A stretch of DNA of 64,000 bases from Epinephelus fuscoguttatus (Eukaryota > Chordata > Actinopteri > Perciformes > Serranidae): the NCBI RefSeq assembly GCF_011397635.1, contig NC_064770.1, positions 24,287,603 to 24,351,602 on the forward strand. The letters run 5' to 3'. Shown here piece by piece: positions 43,654-53,943 of this stretch. A program made the translations under genes and the position numbers. Each line of letters begins with the position of its first letter. Within the stretch, counting starts at the first letter, position 1. The notes beneath the pieces are model-generated. The model saw only the letters and a list, made by a program, of their open reading frames with translations, was not told where the DNA came from and searched no databases.

Positions 43654-46600
43654 ACACACACACAGAGTGGTGCAATGTACAAGTGATTCTCAACCCATAT
43701 ATATATGTATATATATATATAAAAATATGTATAATTTTTATTTTAAAAAGGGAACTAAAATAGACACACAAATAGAATTAAGGAAGTAAATTAGACGCAC
43801 AAATAGAATTACAAAATAGTTTGATGCTGACTGAAGCATACAACACGCTGACAGCAAAGTATACAGTTTGCCACTCACCCAAGTGTATTGTGCCCCGTCA
43901 GCACATATTAGGATATTTTTGAAAACGGATATTTTTCCCCTGGTTTAAAAAAATAAGTCTGTCTGACCTTTATTTTACAAATATCTCCTTACACGCTTGA
44001 ACGCAAAAATGACCCCAATCTCTCACCAGCGTTAGCTGTCTTCAGTAGTACACCTCGTCACAAAGGTAATGAAGTGTATAGACTAACGTCACCTTTTTTA
44101 AAACACCTGGAGACCTCATCTCTGTTGATTCCTGTTCAATTCAAAGATGAAGGAGTTTAGTCAAATATACATGTGATGCTCTGGACATGCTAAAGTTTAT
44201 CTTCCAGCCCTAATTGACAACAATCCCACTATAAAAAAAAGGGTAACACTTTACTTGAAAGTATCTACATAAGAATAACATGACACTGTCATAACTACAA
44301 CATGACATGGTCATGAACCTGTCACGTCATAAACGTGTACGACTGCTGTCATTAAGTGTCATTTGGTTATTGTAATCACAAGTTGATTGTTTGGGTTGTC
44401 TTTGTCATGACAAGTTGACATTAAATTTGTTTGGGATGTCTTTATTATGACAACTTGACATTAACCAGGATGACATTACCAGAGGATGTCTTTGTCATAA
44501 CAATAATAATCATTATGTCAACTTGTCATAAACACAAAAAGAGGTGCATTTCTTGTTAATGTCAAGTTGTTATGACAAAGACATCTTCTGGTAATGTCAT
44601 CCTAGTTAATGTCAACTTGTCATAATGACATCCCAAACAAATTTAATGTCAACTTGTCATGACAATGACAACTTCTGGTAATGTCACTTTGATTAATGTT
44701 AAGTTGTCATAATCAAGACAACCCAAATAATGTCAACTTGTCATTACAAAAACCGAATGACACTTAATGACAGCAGTCATAAATGTTTATTACATGTTCA
44801 TAATGTTCATGACAGGTTCATGACCGTGTCATGTCATAGTTATGACAGTGTCATGTCACTCTTATGTAGATAACTTCAAGTAAAGTGTTACCAAAAAAGT
44901 CCCACCATCTGCTGGTTCAACCAGGTCTAATCCAAGGGAAAAAAAGTTTCTGGTGGACTTTAAACTGTGGACGATGAGGTGGACCAGATAACACTGAGTG
45001 CAGCAGATGCCTCCATTTGTCAGTGAAGTGGTGCCGCAATGCTTACTTTTAGTATGAGGTAATCATTAGACCAAGGGGTGCTAACAGAACATTAGCAAAT
45101 CAGTGGTTCGCCATTGTTGTTATTGTGTCTAGCGTACGCTCATTATACAAAGAAACTAATTACATAATCATTTCTCAAACACTTGTTTTTTTTTTTACAT
45201 GTTTACACAAATTAACACTAATCAGAGTTTTGAAAAAATATGCCCCATAGAAGGTCTTTTGAATAATCTTCGTTTCAGTGACCTAAACCTCTGCTTGTGT
45301 GTGGATGAGAGGCCTAAACGTAGAGGAAAATATCAGTTTATAAAAATCTTTATACATGTATATAGGGCCTGAGATTACATGAAAAGTAGTTAGCAAGTGG
45401 ACGTTGAGAATAACTCTACTGTTTATACCTGGAAGAAAAATCATCTTTTCATATTATGATATATATTCCTGGACTTTTATAATGAAAACCTGGGACACAC
45501 ATACTCCATGTTATAATTGTACAGGTGGGAATGCACCTTATGTGTCCTTAATGCATCTTGAAATGGTCACTTTTTGTCAGCAGTGTGTACACTAATATGT
45601 TCTGGGCTACATTGAAGGGCCGCCTACTCAGCTGACATCTTTTGCATAGTGTGTGTACGTGTGTCTGTGTTACTTACCGAGAGAGCTGATCCACATGCCT
45701 GAAGAACTTGTAAGATGATGGAATGACTTCCCTTGTGATTGAAGTAAACCTTTGCGTTGTTGGACGGGGCAGTCATGGAGATATGAGAACCATATATTGC
45801 GCCCCAGCATCGCGGTCACCCCCACCCCTCTTTCAAGCCATCCACAGTCTCCCTCAGTCTGTACCCTCGAGGCAAACTAATAAATTGGCGCTGTAGTGTA
45901 CGTTTAGCATGATAAATCCCACGCCGGTTAAAAAGAACAACATATTTGATCTTTGCAAACAGGAATAATGTGTGTTTATTTGCATATAGCGCAAGGAGGT
46001 GAGATTAAGTGGTCACTCGAAACACACGTGGGAATGCATTTTAATGCCAGGTGTGAACAGACGGACAGAGCTGTGCACTTGTGATCTGATCACCCAAGAG
46101 GGTAAACAGGCTCATATGAGAGCGGAGAGAGTGAACCATAACAACAAAGTTATGGGCAAAATATAACAAAACAGCTAAAAGATCCTATAAAACTCTAAGA
46201 TCTGAGTAGACATGCAGAATCAGGTGATAATTCCCCTTTCACATTCAAGTAGTCACGTGATTCATTCATCCAAAAAAATATTTATATCACAGCCACTTGA
46301 AATAAATGTGTACATAGATGATGACGAGCACACACACTCTAACTTCCACGCTAAAGCTGGGCATCGTAGCATCTCTGTTTTTGTCGCCCACAAACAATAA
46401 TGCCCCCATAAACACAGGTTTCTTCCATACTGACACATTCCACACAACAAAGGCGCCCACTGCAGCTGCCGCCGGCCGACAAACATTCTTCCACTGGGGT
46501 GCCACAGCCACGCTGTGCTGCTGCCGCTAACTGCGGCTACTGCTGCTGCACCACTACTGCTGACCTGACATTTTAGCAGGGGGCCTGGGGATGTGTGTGT

Positions 46601-49272
46601 GTGTGTGTGTGTGTGTTTGTAAGAGATTGTGTGGGTCTGCCCAGACTGTCCTGAATGGAAGCCATTTTCTGCCCTCTTCAACAGAATCTGAAATGGATGA
46701 GACAGAGAGAGAACTGGAAATGTGTGAGCTCGAGGCAGGCAGGGAGTGGATGAGATTGGTGCTGAAGTTGCAGTTTGTTTGCTGGGTGTGCCTGTTGTTG
46801 TTTTGGATGTAACGAAGCAAGCGGTGCCCCCCCCAGCACTGACGGATAAATCACCCGTGTTTGGGATAGAGACTGTAGAGAGACTGTAGTAGAGAGAGGG
46901 TGAGTGAGGGAGAGAAATTATTTAGGGAAGCCCCCTCCCTACTGTATACATGCTCTTTAAATCGACCCAGCAACAGCTGCGCTCGTCTCATTTGACCCAA
47001 GGAGACCAGCATGCGATACTTCTTCTGCCATTCCAGGTTTCACAGTCTGAGATCAGAATTAGTCAGAGACGGAGAGGAAAACAAAAGGGGAGAGAGCAGA
47101 GTAACCCAAAGAGCACACACGATGATACTTCAAGGTTAAGAGGTCACGGCTCATCGGGCAGGTGCAGCTCTCAACAGCTCATGAATCACCACATGACTGT
47201 CCTTGACAGTGGCCTGACGTTTACCATCAGCCCAACCGCTGCTGAAACAGAAAACACCCTTCCTCTTTATAGTAATAACAGTAATACCTTTTGTATCAAC
47301 ATAACAATTCATGTTGTTTTCAGTAGTACAGCCTGTTATAGTTAAAGTTATATATTGTGTCAGTTTCAGGTAATTGTACTGAGTTCTGTCACAAGTTACA
47401 CTCTGCATTTTCAATACCGTCATTTATTATAAAGAGCCTCCACACCATTATAAGTGGCACGTTATTAAAGGTATGACTCATAGTATCTAAAACAGAGACA
47501 TTTATTCTTAGATGGTAAAAAAAAGTACATAAGAGCTGCATTGGTGCAGACTGTTGACGCTACAGATGGTGTCGATTCACCTCAAAGAGTTTTCAAAACC
47601 ACACTTAAAAAACCACAGTTACAGTCATTAGCGTGTAAATAAAGCAAAACAACTTTCACTGCCATCGTTTACAATCTGCCTGCGGCTCTTGTTGTGGTAT
47701 AAATGGCCAAATATAGCAGTCTATTCATCATAACTTCACTTCCATAATGTCAAAGCCATTGCCTTTTACTGGCAGATAACAAAAGGCCACCACAATAGCC
47801 TTGCAGCTGTCACAGTGAGAAAGTGTCAGTAACTGGCTGAGTCATTGTTTGTTAAGCAGGTTTCTACCCAGGCCTTATTAATGTCTTTTTTGCCTTTTCA
47901 TTTTATATCACTCTAATGCTCTCCACATACACTCCCTTATGTTAGATTTTTTTTTTTACATTTTGTTGAATGATGAATGCCACTGCAGTTGTGATTGGGA
48001 ACAGTAGACCTTTTATTTAAACTGTCAGTTATGCCTTTAAACACCAGCATAATGTACTTACCAAGAACAGCAGGCTAACAATATATTAAAGTTTAAGTGA
48101 GTAGGATTTAGGGGGAATTAGTGGGGTCTAGCTCCGAGGATTGCAGATTGCAAGCAGCTGAAACTTCTCCTGGTTAGAATTCCTTCAGTGTTCTTTGTTT
48201 AGGAGGTTTTTAACGGGACCTGAATGATCTGCAGAGGTCTCTTCCTCTCCAAAACAAATGGACCAGTTGCTTAAAACTAGTCAAAACCCTTGATAAAGTA
48301 GTTTCATGTTACAAATCAATGTTTCTCCCACCCTGTTCGAATAGTCGCAGATGGACCGCTAGCCCAGCACCTGCTAATGTGTGCACACCTTATTCTGATC
48401 GAGACATTCATGAGGTTTTTACCATGAGCTGAATTACCCGCATAGGTCTCCTCCCCTCCAAACAAATGTACCCGGTGATTTAAACTGGTATAAACACTGA
48501 CCAAAGTAGTGTCACTTTAAAAAAAATCCAACACCACTCGTCATGGAGGGGCTGCTACCTACACAGGCCAGTGTGAAAATGCCAAGGACCTTGGATTGCA
48601 ATGCAACATGGAAAACTCAGTGCTTAGTCAGAAAGCATACTTATTATATTACACTCCATTTCTGCTAATATATCCCCCTAAATCCTACACACTGTTCCTT
48701 CAATAGGACGATATGCTTTAAAGATAAAATGGGGGCTACAAATGATTCTTTTCCAAGGTTGCGGCATTTGTGCTAGAAACAGAAAGTTGTTCAAAAATAA
48801 AGTCGATAGAACCTGACAGGGGAAAAAAAAAGCCTTGTGGGCATATTTTGGTAAAACATTTATGTGTGACAATTCTGTGAGTCTTTGATTTTTATTTCTG
48901 GATTTTGATGGCACTTTTTACAGTAGCTGTTGCCTCAGTGGGTTGCAGTAACAAACATTAATCATGGTCTAAACTTGTTCATACTGAAGACACAGTTCCT
49001 GTTTGTCTCCAGTGGGCTCTGCCATGACGGATCTTCCAGGAAGCCCGCAGCCTGGCGACTCAGATGTGTCCATCCAGGTGGTTTCCCCCAGCCCCCAGAG
49101 CACTGTGGTCCACACCCCCACACCCCAGATGACCCCTGAGGGCGCTGAGTTGCTGACCCCCAGCCTGTGCAGCATGAAGAAAATGTCCTCCACACCATCA
49201 GCAACTGATGTACTCGCTGCATCTGTACATGGTCCCAAATCCCTGACTGCAGCGTCTCCTTCTTTACTCTGA
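28341..49272 (+). CDS. iqck: IQCK, IQ-motif containing protein K (complete, 8 coding exons, 301 aa)
   Basis: A small protein with one IQ (calmodulin-binding type) motif; its cellular role is poorly defined. Exons: 28341-28392, 28483-28650, 30571-30668, 31278-31330, 31496-31573, 31873-31957, 42753-42864, 49013-49272. All junctions are GT-AG with consistent phase, giving 301 codons and TGA. It tracks the human protein (287 aa) throughout: [15 protein letters not shown] near the start, [34 protein letters not shown] motif [11 protein letters not shown] at 170-180, then [14 protein letters not shown]. The C-terminal 86 residues (from 216) are Pro/Ser/Thr-rich and longer than in human. The start ATG is the first in frame and follows the likely promoter; human has a longer leader of about 40 residues, so the N terminus could be extended upstream. 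It follows sun1 on the same strand and converges on gprc5b, the same arrangement as mammalian IQCK/GPRC5B. Confidence 0.94.
28681..29331. mobile_element. Foldback element with about 115-bp inverted arms
   Basis: Arms 28681-28795 and 29218-29331 are reverse complements with roughly five mismatches by eye (GTTTGTAAAGTGGCTCACGC and its partner). The interior 29030-29200 is a tandem array of ATTTAGATTTAACATTTA-like units. No coding frame. Located in iqck intron 2; family unknown. Confidence 0.85.
29530..30070 (+). mobile_element. Degenerate DNA transposon piece with a start exon-like ORF
   Basis: Positions 29736-29836 form an ATG-led acidic frame ([20 protein letters not shown], then [14 protein letters not shown]) ending at a good donor CCAG|GTGTGT. 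Downstream, 29958-30066 is a small inverted repeat around GTGATGTTGTACTGTATAT. The upstream block GACAAGAGGCATTCCGTGAG and the foldback resemble a dispersed fish DNA element, so the ORF is likelier a transposon exon than an iqck exon. Transposase family not identified. Confidence 0.45.
30224..30484 (-). mobile_element. Fragment of an RLE-type non-LTR retrotransposon
   Basis: The minus strand encodes [20 protein letters not shown] with a C-x2-C...H...C knuckle, then [20 protein letters not shown] and, past a stop, [15 protein letters not shown]. These match the linker before the restriction-like endonuclease domain of fish non-LTR elements. In-frame stop and truncation at both ends make it a dead fragment. 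In iqck intron 2, opposite strand. Confidence 0.75.
31345..31380. repeat. (CA)n with C run at an iqck donor
   Basis: Interrupted CA repeat preceded by ten Cs, beginning within 15 bases of the exon 4 donor (GTAAGA at 31331). Confidence 0.9.
31598..31623. repeat. (CA)13 microsatellite
   Basis: Lies about 25 bp downstream of the iqck exon 5 donor at 31574. Confidence 0.9.
32703..32716 (+). promoter_or_regulatory. CTCF-like binding motif
   Basis: CCAGCAGGGGGCAA matches the CTCF core CCASYAGRKGGCR at every position on the plus strand. It lies in the large iqck intron and points away from the minus-strand motif at 27903. Confidence 0.5.
33505..33725. mobile_element. MITE family D fragment (left end)
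   Basis: Matches the left part of the complete element at 39203, including TCAGTTCGGTACGC, GTGAAAAGTTGTGGATGG and CCTAGCACACAGATCTG. The right part is missing. Confidence 0.75.
33830..33971. mobile_element. MITE family E fragment ending in TTAA
   Basis: Contains CCACTAGATGCTACTAAG and TTACACAGTGCTCCTTTAA, shared with the right end of the element at 61670. Confidence 0.65.
34338..34372. repeat. (GT)17 microsatellite
   Basis: Followed by AAGACAGACAGACAGACAG, a short (GACA)n at about 34388-34408. In iqck intron 6. Confidence 0.95.
34720..34752. repeat. (CA)16 microsatellite
   Basis: Uninterrupted CA tract in iqck intron 6. Confidence 0.95.
35083..35838. mobile_element. TTAA-type MITE family G
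   Basis: The left end TTAAAGGAATAGTTTTCACA and the right end, read on the other strand as TAGTTAAACATTTTCGG, share AAATA and AGATGAGAA blocks in inverted order. Interior has CTGGAAACAGAGAGAACC and TTGCCTGGCTCTG, found also at 58190-58570. An (ATT)10 tract sits at 35245-35274. Confidence 0.7.
36335..36990. repeat. Possible degenerate MITE
   Basis: Starts GGTGCTTTCACACCTGCCC with GTTTGGTTCGGTTCAG just inside, and ends with TGTGAGAACACGAACC; the ends are only weakly inverted. It resembles a dispersed fish element but boundaries are uncertain. Confidence 0.4.
38501..38556. repeat. (AC)28 microsatellite
   Basis: Long CA tract just left of the Tc1-derived palindrome, in iqck intron 6. Confidence 0.97.
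38721..40345. mobile_element. Tc1-derived palindrome, disrupted by a TTAA MITE
   Basis: The left arm contains the 5' part of a Tc1-like element: TIR block CCAAGATAATCCATC, GTTTTATCACACAACACAATG, then a decayed helix-turn-helix coding part (CTCCAATGTCGTTTCTCTGAA). From 39131 the same sequence runs back in inverted order (CATTGGAGATGGCTTATTG), resuming after the MITE at 40099 with TTCACAGGCAACAGCACTG and ending at the TIR. So two 5' ends face outward around a short spacer (about 39000-39125). No intact transposase. Confidence 0.8.
39203..40098. mobile_element. Complete TTAA MITE family D, 896 bp
   Basis: TTAA at both ends. Inverted ends TTAAAGCCCTGTTTCCATCA and (right, reverse complement) TTAAGCCCCGTTTCCACCAA. 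It is inserted into the right arm of the Tc1-derived palindrome, which continues without loss on each side. Related pieces occur at 33505 and, inverted, at 53040. Confidence 0.88.
41378..41568. mobile_element. hAT-like fragment
   Basis: Contains GACTGGGTAATATATCTA, TGGATATCATCTTAGATTTT and TGTGTTGTCTTTTCCTAG, then TTTGCCTTTACCCACCTAAG, the order seen in a vertebrate-wide hAT-derived repeat. No right terminus is present. Confidence 0.55.
41575..42215. repeat. Dispersed repeat family J, copy 2
   Basis: Same order of blocks as 23667-24480, including AGCTTTGTTTCCACTGAGGG near the right end, but without the internal 210-bp duplication. Non-coding. Confidence 0.75.
42753..42864 (+). CDS. iqck: iqck exon 7, second half of the IQ motif
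   Basis: Acceptor GCGTTATAG and donor GTAAGG. It encodes [20 protein letters not shown] and ends FWVQHESR plus a split codon. The IR at its start completes [11 protein letters not shown] with the previous exon. The upstream tract is GT-rich (CTGTGTTGTGTGTGCG), a poor polypyrimidine tract, and a (CA)16 tract begins 7 bases after the donor. Confidence 0.95.
42872..42902. repeat. (CA)16 microsatellite next to the iqck exon 7 donor
   Basis: It starts directly after GTAAGGG; such intronic CA tracts can bind hnRNP L and modulate inclusion. Confidence 0.95.
43461..43507. repeat. (GT)23 microsatellite
   Basis: It pairs in inverted sense with the (CA)n tract at 43617, 110 bp away, so the two could form a hairpin in RNA. 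Confidence 0.97.
43617..43664. repeat. (CA)n microsatellite, one TA interruption
   Basis: CA tract in iqck intron 7 followed at about 43698-43720 by an AT repeat (TATATATATG type). Confidence 0.97.
44242..44892. mobile_element. Large palindromic MITE, 651 bp
   Basis: Inverted ends GGTAACACTTTACTTGAA and TTCAAGTAAAGTGTTACC with long inverted arms rich in TTGTCATGACAAGTTGACAT. The interior repeats AAGTTGACATTAA and GTTGTCTTTGTCATGACAA several times. Flanks share AAAAAAG on both sides, a possible duplication in A-rich sequence. No coding capacity. Confidence 0.85.
46592..46616. repeat. (GT)12 microsatellite
   Basis: Short uninterrupted GT tract in iqck intron 7. Confidence 0.9.
48086..48704. 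mobile_element. MITE family E, decayed TTAA ends
   Basis: The left end TGAGTAGGATTTAGGGGG and the right end CCCCCTAAATCCTACACAC are inverted. Shares GATTGCAGATTGCAAGCAGC and AAACTTCTCCTGG motifs with the copies at 61670 and 33830. The interior has a duplicated GTCTCCTCCCCTCC-type block. Confidence 0.75.
49013..49272 (+). CDS. iqck: iqck terminal exon (residues 216-301)
   Basis: Acceptor GTTTGTCTCCAG. It encodes [20 protein letters not shown] and a Pro/Ser/Thr-rich tail ending TAASPSLL, stop TGA 49270-49272. The tail has no lineage-wide domain that I recognise. Phase and open frame fit the preceding exon. A candidate AATAAA follows at 49952. Confidence 0.85.
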
Positions 49273-49951
49273 CCTGAAAACCTGAGCTAGACTGGTGGTG
49301 CTGTTCACAGAAATCATTAGATGTGTGAACAAGGTTTTTCTGGTGTTTAAAGGCTATTAGACGCTGTTAGGTTGATGTCAAACTGACCAAAGCGATCAGT
49401 CAAACATGCCGTTAAAGCGCCTGTAACCAACTGGATATGGCCAGGCAGGGATTTATGGTTCGAGATTTGCGTCTAATTAGTTGATTGCTTTCATTGCCTT
49501 TTTGATGGATTACCTCCCTTCACGAGTCTCACCCAACAAATGAACACCATATAGTACGGTTCACTTGTTATTACTGTCGGGAGTGAAGCCTCCCATAACA
49601 GACTTCATATTTCCTCGCAGCACCTCTCGCTGATAGCTCACTGGAAGATAACCAAATCGTATTTCCCTGCCTTGTCATTTCCTCTTTCCTTAGCAATACA
49701 TATCACTCCACAAAAGAGGTTATAGCGTTTCCATTCAAGCCAGGATTTGAGGCCAGAGTGAAAGGTGAGTCAGCATGCAGAGCAGCACTTTCTATCCTGT
49801 TTATCAGGAAAGAAAATGACCCTGTCAGGGAAACAGAGACTAAAATGTGTAAAAACATCACTGAGATCACCGGTGAGTGATTGACAGCTATTTGACAGAG
49901 CAGCAGCTAGGAATATCCTGTATTCTCTTTACGTCTGACTAATTTACAAAC

Positions 49952-49957
49952 AATAAA
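49952..49957 (+). terminator. iqck: Candidate iqck polyadenylation signal
   Basis: AATAAA 680 bp after the stop, followed by a TGTTACATGTT U/G-rich stretch. Confidence 0.45.
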
Positions 49958-50164
49958 AATTCCTGTTACATGTTCCCAGACACAATGTGGATTCAATGTT
50001 AGCTTCAGGAAGTATACCCTATTTAACAGTAAATATTTTTAACATTATTTAATGTGTATATCATGGAAAAGCAGCTTTAAATCATAGAGGGTAAAAATAA
50101 TTTATTTAGTTTTTACCAATAAACATTTACACCATATGGACTTTTGGTAACCAAAGTAACCTGC

Positions 50165-50955
50165 TGTGTCTCAAATCAGATACCTGTGTACTTGCTATTT
50201 TGAGTGCATGGTTGCGTTCATAATGAGAAGTATAGCAAAATGCAATGCACTACTGGTGCACCCGTACCAGTCAAACAGTTGAGTGTGGAACGTTGGATAC
50301 TTCTCAACCTCATGGTCGCCATGTTGCTGACGTAGTCGAAGGGGCGGGACCACAACACATTTCAAATTTGTGAAATGTCAGCTGACTACCACAGTAAAGT
50401 ACAAATATACATGTGTATTTTAAACTACCTTTAGACTGTTGTCGGACAAAAGCCATCAGTTTGTTTATTGCGTTTCTTTCTGTAGTAATTTGTCACCACA
50501 AACAACAATGTGAATGTTAGCTTGCTAGCTAGCTAGCTAACAGCAGCACGTTTTATCATCAGGCACTGACATCACAGGTGTTGTTGCGTAAGCTATACGA
50601 TCTATGAGGGTAGTTAAGTTTGGTGTTTATGCATGTTAAATTTTCTTCATTGTAGAAGATTATAGTGTTAGATTTGTGTCCAGAAGCTTGACAAGCTGTA
50701 AATGTTCGCGAAAAGCAGCAGCCATAATTAACTTGGTGGATCAGCTGGTGATAGAGTCAACCTGTGTTGGCTGCAGAAACTCATAGATTCATTTTTAATT
50801 CAATAACATCATAAATACAGAAGAAATTAAGTGATGATGTAGCAAGCATGTAGTCTGACGAGTGACAATTGTAAGTTGTTGATTTGAGGTAATGCTACCG
50901 TGTCAAAATTTGCACACTATGCAAGTAAGTACATTGTGTACCCATCGTCTGTGAA
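50165..50955. repeat. Possible dispersed repeat
   Basis: The ends GTGTCTCAAATCAGATACC and AAGTACATTGTGTACCCATC have a weakly inverted relation, and an interior block GGTCGCCATGTTGCTGACGT resembles fish repeats. Assignment is uncertain. Confidence 0.3.
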
Positions 50956-52529
50956 TTTGTATGTTTTGTTCATGCTGTATTTTATTTCTGCATATTCTCA
51001 CACTACAGCAGTTGGAATATTTTTACTTCCCATATGTGGTTTTGGTCTTTTGCTAGACGTAGCTAAAGGTTAGACATTTTGTGTTCTGCCACTGATGACT
51101 CCATTACTTTCTGCTGTCTTTTTTTTTTTTTGTGCATGCCAACATTCACTTTAAATGTCACGTATCAGCTATGGAAAGTTCATGAAATTCGATAAGCAAA
51201 AATATTAAGGATGAAAGACTGCACGCTGTTCAACTGCAGTTCTTTACTGTCCTTCATGCCAACTTAAAAGACTGTGCAGGTTATAAGCGTCTTCTCCTGA
51301 CTGTGTGTCAATTAAACTGAGCAAATAAAGTGCACTCCTGGCATATCTCCATCACTTACCTGAGAGGATACTTCTGGTTTCCCCTTCAGTGTCTCTGCAG
51401 AGCGGCAAGGCAGTGGTCTTGTGATGGACGGCTTTCCTGACCATCCCAGTCACTGATGCACACCGCTTCACAGCGAGGCATGAGGAGGGTCATGTATCTC
51501 CCTTTGCAGGTATGTGGATGCCTGGGAGACAGCTGCCACTGGGTGAGGTGATAAAGCAGCCCATTTCGTTCAGGGGACATCTGATCAGTCTGGCAGCACT
51601 GGGCCCGACTGAAACTGGATCACACAGGAGCAGGAGGGAGTGGGCACCAGGCTGTCAGAGCAAAGCCAGAAAACAACTGGGTCTGGGTTGCGATTCCAGG
51701 CTGAAGGTGGAAGTGTAAAATACAACTGTGTTTACATTCAGAGAGCTTGATTTTAGGGAGTGTATCCCTGTGTGGGCTTCAAATACACTGATATATGAGT
51801 GACACTAATACCATGTTCTTAGATGTAAACATTAAGCTAAACATTGTTCAAACCTCTAGAACATGTGGGATGTTATGTGCCTAAATTAAAGGCAGTTGAT
51901 TATATTATTAAGGTGCGAAAATGTATATGAGCTACTGACTTCGGTCTGAAAATAAAACCCAGCAGAATTGCAACATGACCTCCAGGATTAAAAAGACAAC
52001 ATACAGTTGATTCCTACCTAAATCCTGCATTTTCTATCGGAAAAAAACACTCAGACCTGTCAGGACGATATGACAAAATTGTTTTCACACACGTCCAGTA
52101 GTTATGAGTCTTGTTTGTGTCCACCTGGCAAGTGTAAGTTCAAATTTCACCCTCTTTTATCTCCGTTTTTGGTCTCTACCAACTGCTGAGGGAAATCTCT
52201 GTCTCTCTAGCTGTTAAATGCCTTTCATTCCTATAAAAGTTGCTCAGTGGTGCATGAAGCCAAAAAAGGTTCAACTGCCACTTAGAAAAATACCCGTACC
52301 GCTTTCATGTGTGGTCCATAGAGCAGGCACACTAGAGACTTTCTCCAGCTGAGCCAGGTACTTCTGGTTTAGTGTTCCGCTAACTTGAATGGTAATACAA
52401 TAATTCAATCGCAAAGCTCTTCTAGATTTTCTAAATGTTATCAGACTGAGTGGATCAAACTCTGATCTTTTCACAGGGGTTGTGACACTCAAAATGTTTC
52501 CACCGAATTACAGATCCTCTGTTTTGCTA

Positions 52530-52645
52530 AGTCTCTGGGAACAAGTATTTTTGGGCCACATGGCATCATGTGACGGACGAAATTCCACTGTTTGTCCACT
52601 ATAATAATTGGCTTCAAAGCCTGGTACACATCCTGGGGCTGGTTT
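52530..52645. mobile_element. MITE family F internal fragment
   Basis: Shares the interior of the complete element at 58674: TTTTTGGGCCACATGGCATC and ATTGGCTTCAAAGCCTGG correspond to 58937-59035. Both termini are missing. Confidence 0.7.
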
Positions 52646-52913
52646 TTAGAGTGTATTCATTGAAAACAGCTGCCTCTTGTGGCAGAAAACGAGGCTATGA
52701 GAGCGATGACAGTGAACCAGAACACTGAAGTTGTGGCGGGACAGCTAAACAATAAGCTAAAACTTGCTCTAAAATTATGTAAAGCCGCGGAGCTGCAGAT
52801 TCAGGCGATGATTGTCTGCAGGTCATTTGCCACAAGAGAACCCCTTTCACAGTATCACATTGTTTTCACATTGTAATTTGTTTATATTGTTGTTATAACA
52901 ATATTAATTATAG

Positions 52914-53470
52914 TTAAAGAAAAGGTTTGACATTATAAGACATTTACTTATTAGCTTTCTTACTGAGTCAGACGAGAAGATTGACACCACTCTTATTTCT
53001 GTATGCTAAATATAAAGCTACCGCAAGCAGCTGGTTAGCTTGAGCCCCGTTTCAACCAAACACTTTCGGTATGGTACTATTGGAACTAAAAGTAACCCTT
53101 CAGACATGGTACCTAGACCCTGTTGTTTCCACCGCAAACAGTACTCTTAAATGTGGGCGGAGTTGTTGTCACTCACTGCTCCGTCCAGCCCTCACTGTAC
53201 TTCCACCTTTCTCTGTCTGCACCTCGTTTATCATCCACAGAAGAAGGCTGCACGCCAACATTTTCAGAACAAAATAAAACAGGCTGCAGTGAGAGTCTCT
53301 CTCCATGGGATATTTAAATATAGCGGGTTTGTGTATTCAGTCCTTCTCAGGCAAGCTCAGGGGTTTAGTGTTGCCGGAGTCCACAGGAACAACGATCCAC
53401 AATGCTTTTTTTTTTTTTCCCCCCAATCGAGGATTAGAGTATATGCAGCTCACATAACCTGGTAAAAATA
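52914..53470. mobile_element. MITE G left end interrupted by an inverted MITE D copy
   Basis: 52914-53039 begins TTAAAGAAAAGGTTTGAC and includes GACGAGAAGATTGACACC, the family G left end. From about 53040 the sequence GAGCCCCGTTTCAACCAAAC and CTTCAGACATGGTACCTAGA is the right end of family D in reverse orientation. The D copy is truncated at its other side near 53470. Confidence 0.7.
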
Positions 53471-53937
53471 AATATATACGAACACTTGAAGATCCACTCA
53501 TAAAGGTGTATGTTATATAAAAACTAAAGTAATGGGCAAAGTTGTCACAATGAAATTTAAATCTAAAGAGGATTTTGTTCAGATTTCTTGACATTCATGG
53601 AGATTTTGACTGAAACAAAATGGATAAATTGACACAGTGTTTCCATGACATAGTTAAGCCAACATAGAGCACTGACAAGTTTATTGTTCAATTGCATGCA
53701 GTCCCACTCAGCACAGTTCTTGGTCCTAAACAACCTAATTACCGGGATGCTAAATTTACATTGGTGTTTCTGCTGAAAGCCATCGGACGATATATCGTTA
53801 TCAGAATTTTAAACTGTGAAATATCTTTTAATCTGGGCTCTAATTTTGACACTCTGTAGAATAATCCTGTCTGTCACTGCATCACTATCTGGAAAAAAAT
53901 ACCACATCCAGTTTAAAGTTAACTACAAACATGACAC

Positions 53938-53943
53938 TTTTAT
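53938..53943 (-). terminator. gprc5b: Candidate gprc5b polyadenylation signal
   Basis: The minus strand reads TCAATAAAAGTGTCATGTTTG, an AATAAA with a U/G-rich follower. Chosen because unique sequence to its right gives way to repeats on its left. Confidence 0.5.

Larger units (their letters stand above)
42865..49012 (+). other. iqck: iqck intron 7 (6.1 kb)
   Basis: Holds (CA)n/(GT)n tracts, the large foldback at 44242 and the MITE at 48086. The stretches 45000-46560 and 46620-48080 show no gene, RNA or clear repeat. Confidence 0.7.
49273..53919. other. iqck 3'UTR and spacer between convergent iqck and gprc5b
   Basis: A probable iqck 3'UTR runs to the AATAAA at 49952-49957. Beyond it I see repeat fragments (50165-50955 low confidence; 52530-52645; 52914-53470) and no gene. 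An open frame at 51512-51718 lacks any recognisable homology or splice context. Confidence 0.6.

Noticed and set aside
43089..43682. 197-codon minus-strand open frame with long Cys/Val and Thr/His runs
   Set aside because: It is made of (GT)n/(CA)n microsatellites and purine-rich sequence read in frame; no domain or splice context.
46262..46681. 139-codon minus-strand frame in iqck intron 7
   Set aside because: It includes a (CA)n tract and GCTGCTGC-type runs, has no recognisable domain and overlaps other equally long frames.
51386..51718. Possible small gene or exon pair (open frames on both strands, donor-like GGTATGT at 51509)
   Set aside because: No domain, no matching acceptor or polyadenylation context; indistinguishable from chance.
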